A stretch of DNA of 8,534 nt from Bacillota bacterium (GTDB taxonomy: Bacteria; Bacillota; Dethiobacteria; DTU022). The stretch lies in contig JAAZIG010000010.1 of NCBI GenBank assembly GCA_012510325.1, positions 1-8,534 on the forward strand, in the 5' to 3' direction. Shown one piece after another: positions 8,145 through 8,534 of this stretch. The notes under the pieces are model-generated. The model was not told where the DNA came from and did not search any database. It saw nothing but the letters and a program-made list of their open reading frames with translations. How positions within the stretch are numbered: position 1 is the first letter of the stretch; the number at the start of each line of letters is the position of its first letter. The position numbers were made by a program, and so were the translations under genes.

Positions 8145-8534
8145 ATGCGTAAAGAAAAAGAGCATTTACCTCTGCTGCCTTTACGGGGGCTGCTGGTGTT
8201 TCCCAATATGGTTCTCCATCTCGATGTCGGGCGGGAGCGCTCGGTAAAATCGCTGGAGGAAGCCATGGTCGGAGACAACCGCATTCTGCTGATGGCTCAA
8301 AAAGATGCCAAAGTGGACGAGCCCGGGGAAGCGGAGCTCTATACGGTCGGCACCGTTGCATTGATCAAGCAGATGATCAAGCTTCCCGGGGGAACGATCC
8401 GCGTTCTGGTGGAGGGGTTGACCCGGGCGCAGGTGATCCACTATTTGCAGGAGGAACCTTTTTTCAAGGTTGAAGCGCTCCTCATTGAAGAGGAGACGGT
8501 GAAGACATCGGAGGTGGAAGCGCTCCGCCGCAGC
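8145..8534 (+). CDS. lonA: LonA ATP-dependent protease, N-terminal part only (cut by window end)
   Basis: The first 130 codons of the soluble Lon protease, which degrades misfolded and regulatory proteins in the cytoplasm. The visible part is the N-terminal substrate-recognition (LAN) domain: LPLLPLRGLLVFPNMVLHLD at 8-27, VGRERSVKSLEEAM at 28-41, then TVGTVALIKQMIKLPGGT and IRVLVEGLTRAQVI, all very close to Bacillus LonA. The AAA+ and protease domains lie beyond the edge; the full protein would be about 770-810 residues. The start is secure: GGAGGTGA at 8130-8137 lies seven bases before the ATG. B. subtilis lonA is controlled by CtsR, but no paired GGTCAAA heptads are visible upstream here. 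Confidence 0.96.
   Translation, partial: MRKEKEHLPLLPLRGLLVFPNMVLHLDVGRERSVKSLEEAMVGDNRILLMAQKDAKVDEPGEAELYTVGTVALIKQMIKLPGGTIRVLVEGLTRAQVIHYLQEEPFFKVEALLIEEETVKTSEVEALRRS

Overview
The window looks like chromosomal DNA of a spore-former-type Firmicute, most likely a Clostridia-class anaerobe with moderately high G+C. The evidence is the order trigger factor, clpP, clpX, lonB, lonA, which matches the Bacillus/Clostridia protein quality control locus. Other support is the presence of LonB (a membrane-anchored Lon paralogue typical of endospore formers), strong AGGAGGTGA-type ribosome binding sites, and TTG/ATG start choices. No species can be named from the sequence alone. I see no mobile element, tRNA, rRNA, CRISPR array or sign of recent transfer.

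Left part (1-2042, minus strand): the first 680 codons of a FadN-type bifunctional beta-oxidation enzyme. It has an N-terminal 3-hydroxyacyl-CoA dehydrogenase and a C-terminal enoyl-CoA hydratase, and both sets of catalytic residues are present. A possible 66-residue unknown protein (2095-2295, minus) sits just upstream of it.

Middle (2043-2855): about 0.8 kb of divergent intergenic DNA between the fatty acid gene and the protease cluster. It holds the candidate small ORF, a plausible promoter on each strand, a palindromic hairpin and short direct repeats. One repeat pair brackets the predicted tig promoter.

Right part (2856-8534, plus strand): tig (ribosome-bound chaperone/prolyl isomerase), clpP (serine protease core) and clpX (unfoldase) are tightly spaced and probably one transcript, ending at a strong hairpin-plus-T terminator at 6118-6160. 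lonB follows, probably with its own promoter; a forespore sigma-F-like element is suggested but unproven. A weaker hairpin-plus-T element lies between lonB and lonA. The lonA gene is cut by the window end after 130 codons. Together the right-hand genes cover co-translational folding (Tig), ATP-driven degradation by ClpXP, and degradation by two Lon enzymes, one membrane-anchored and one soluble.

The genes themselves are ordinary, well-conserved families. The least explained material is the 2043-2855 intergenic region and the two regulatory gaps around lonB. I did not find a convincing new system.
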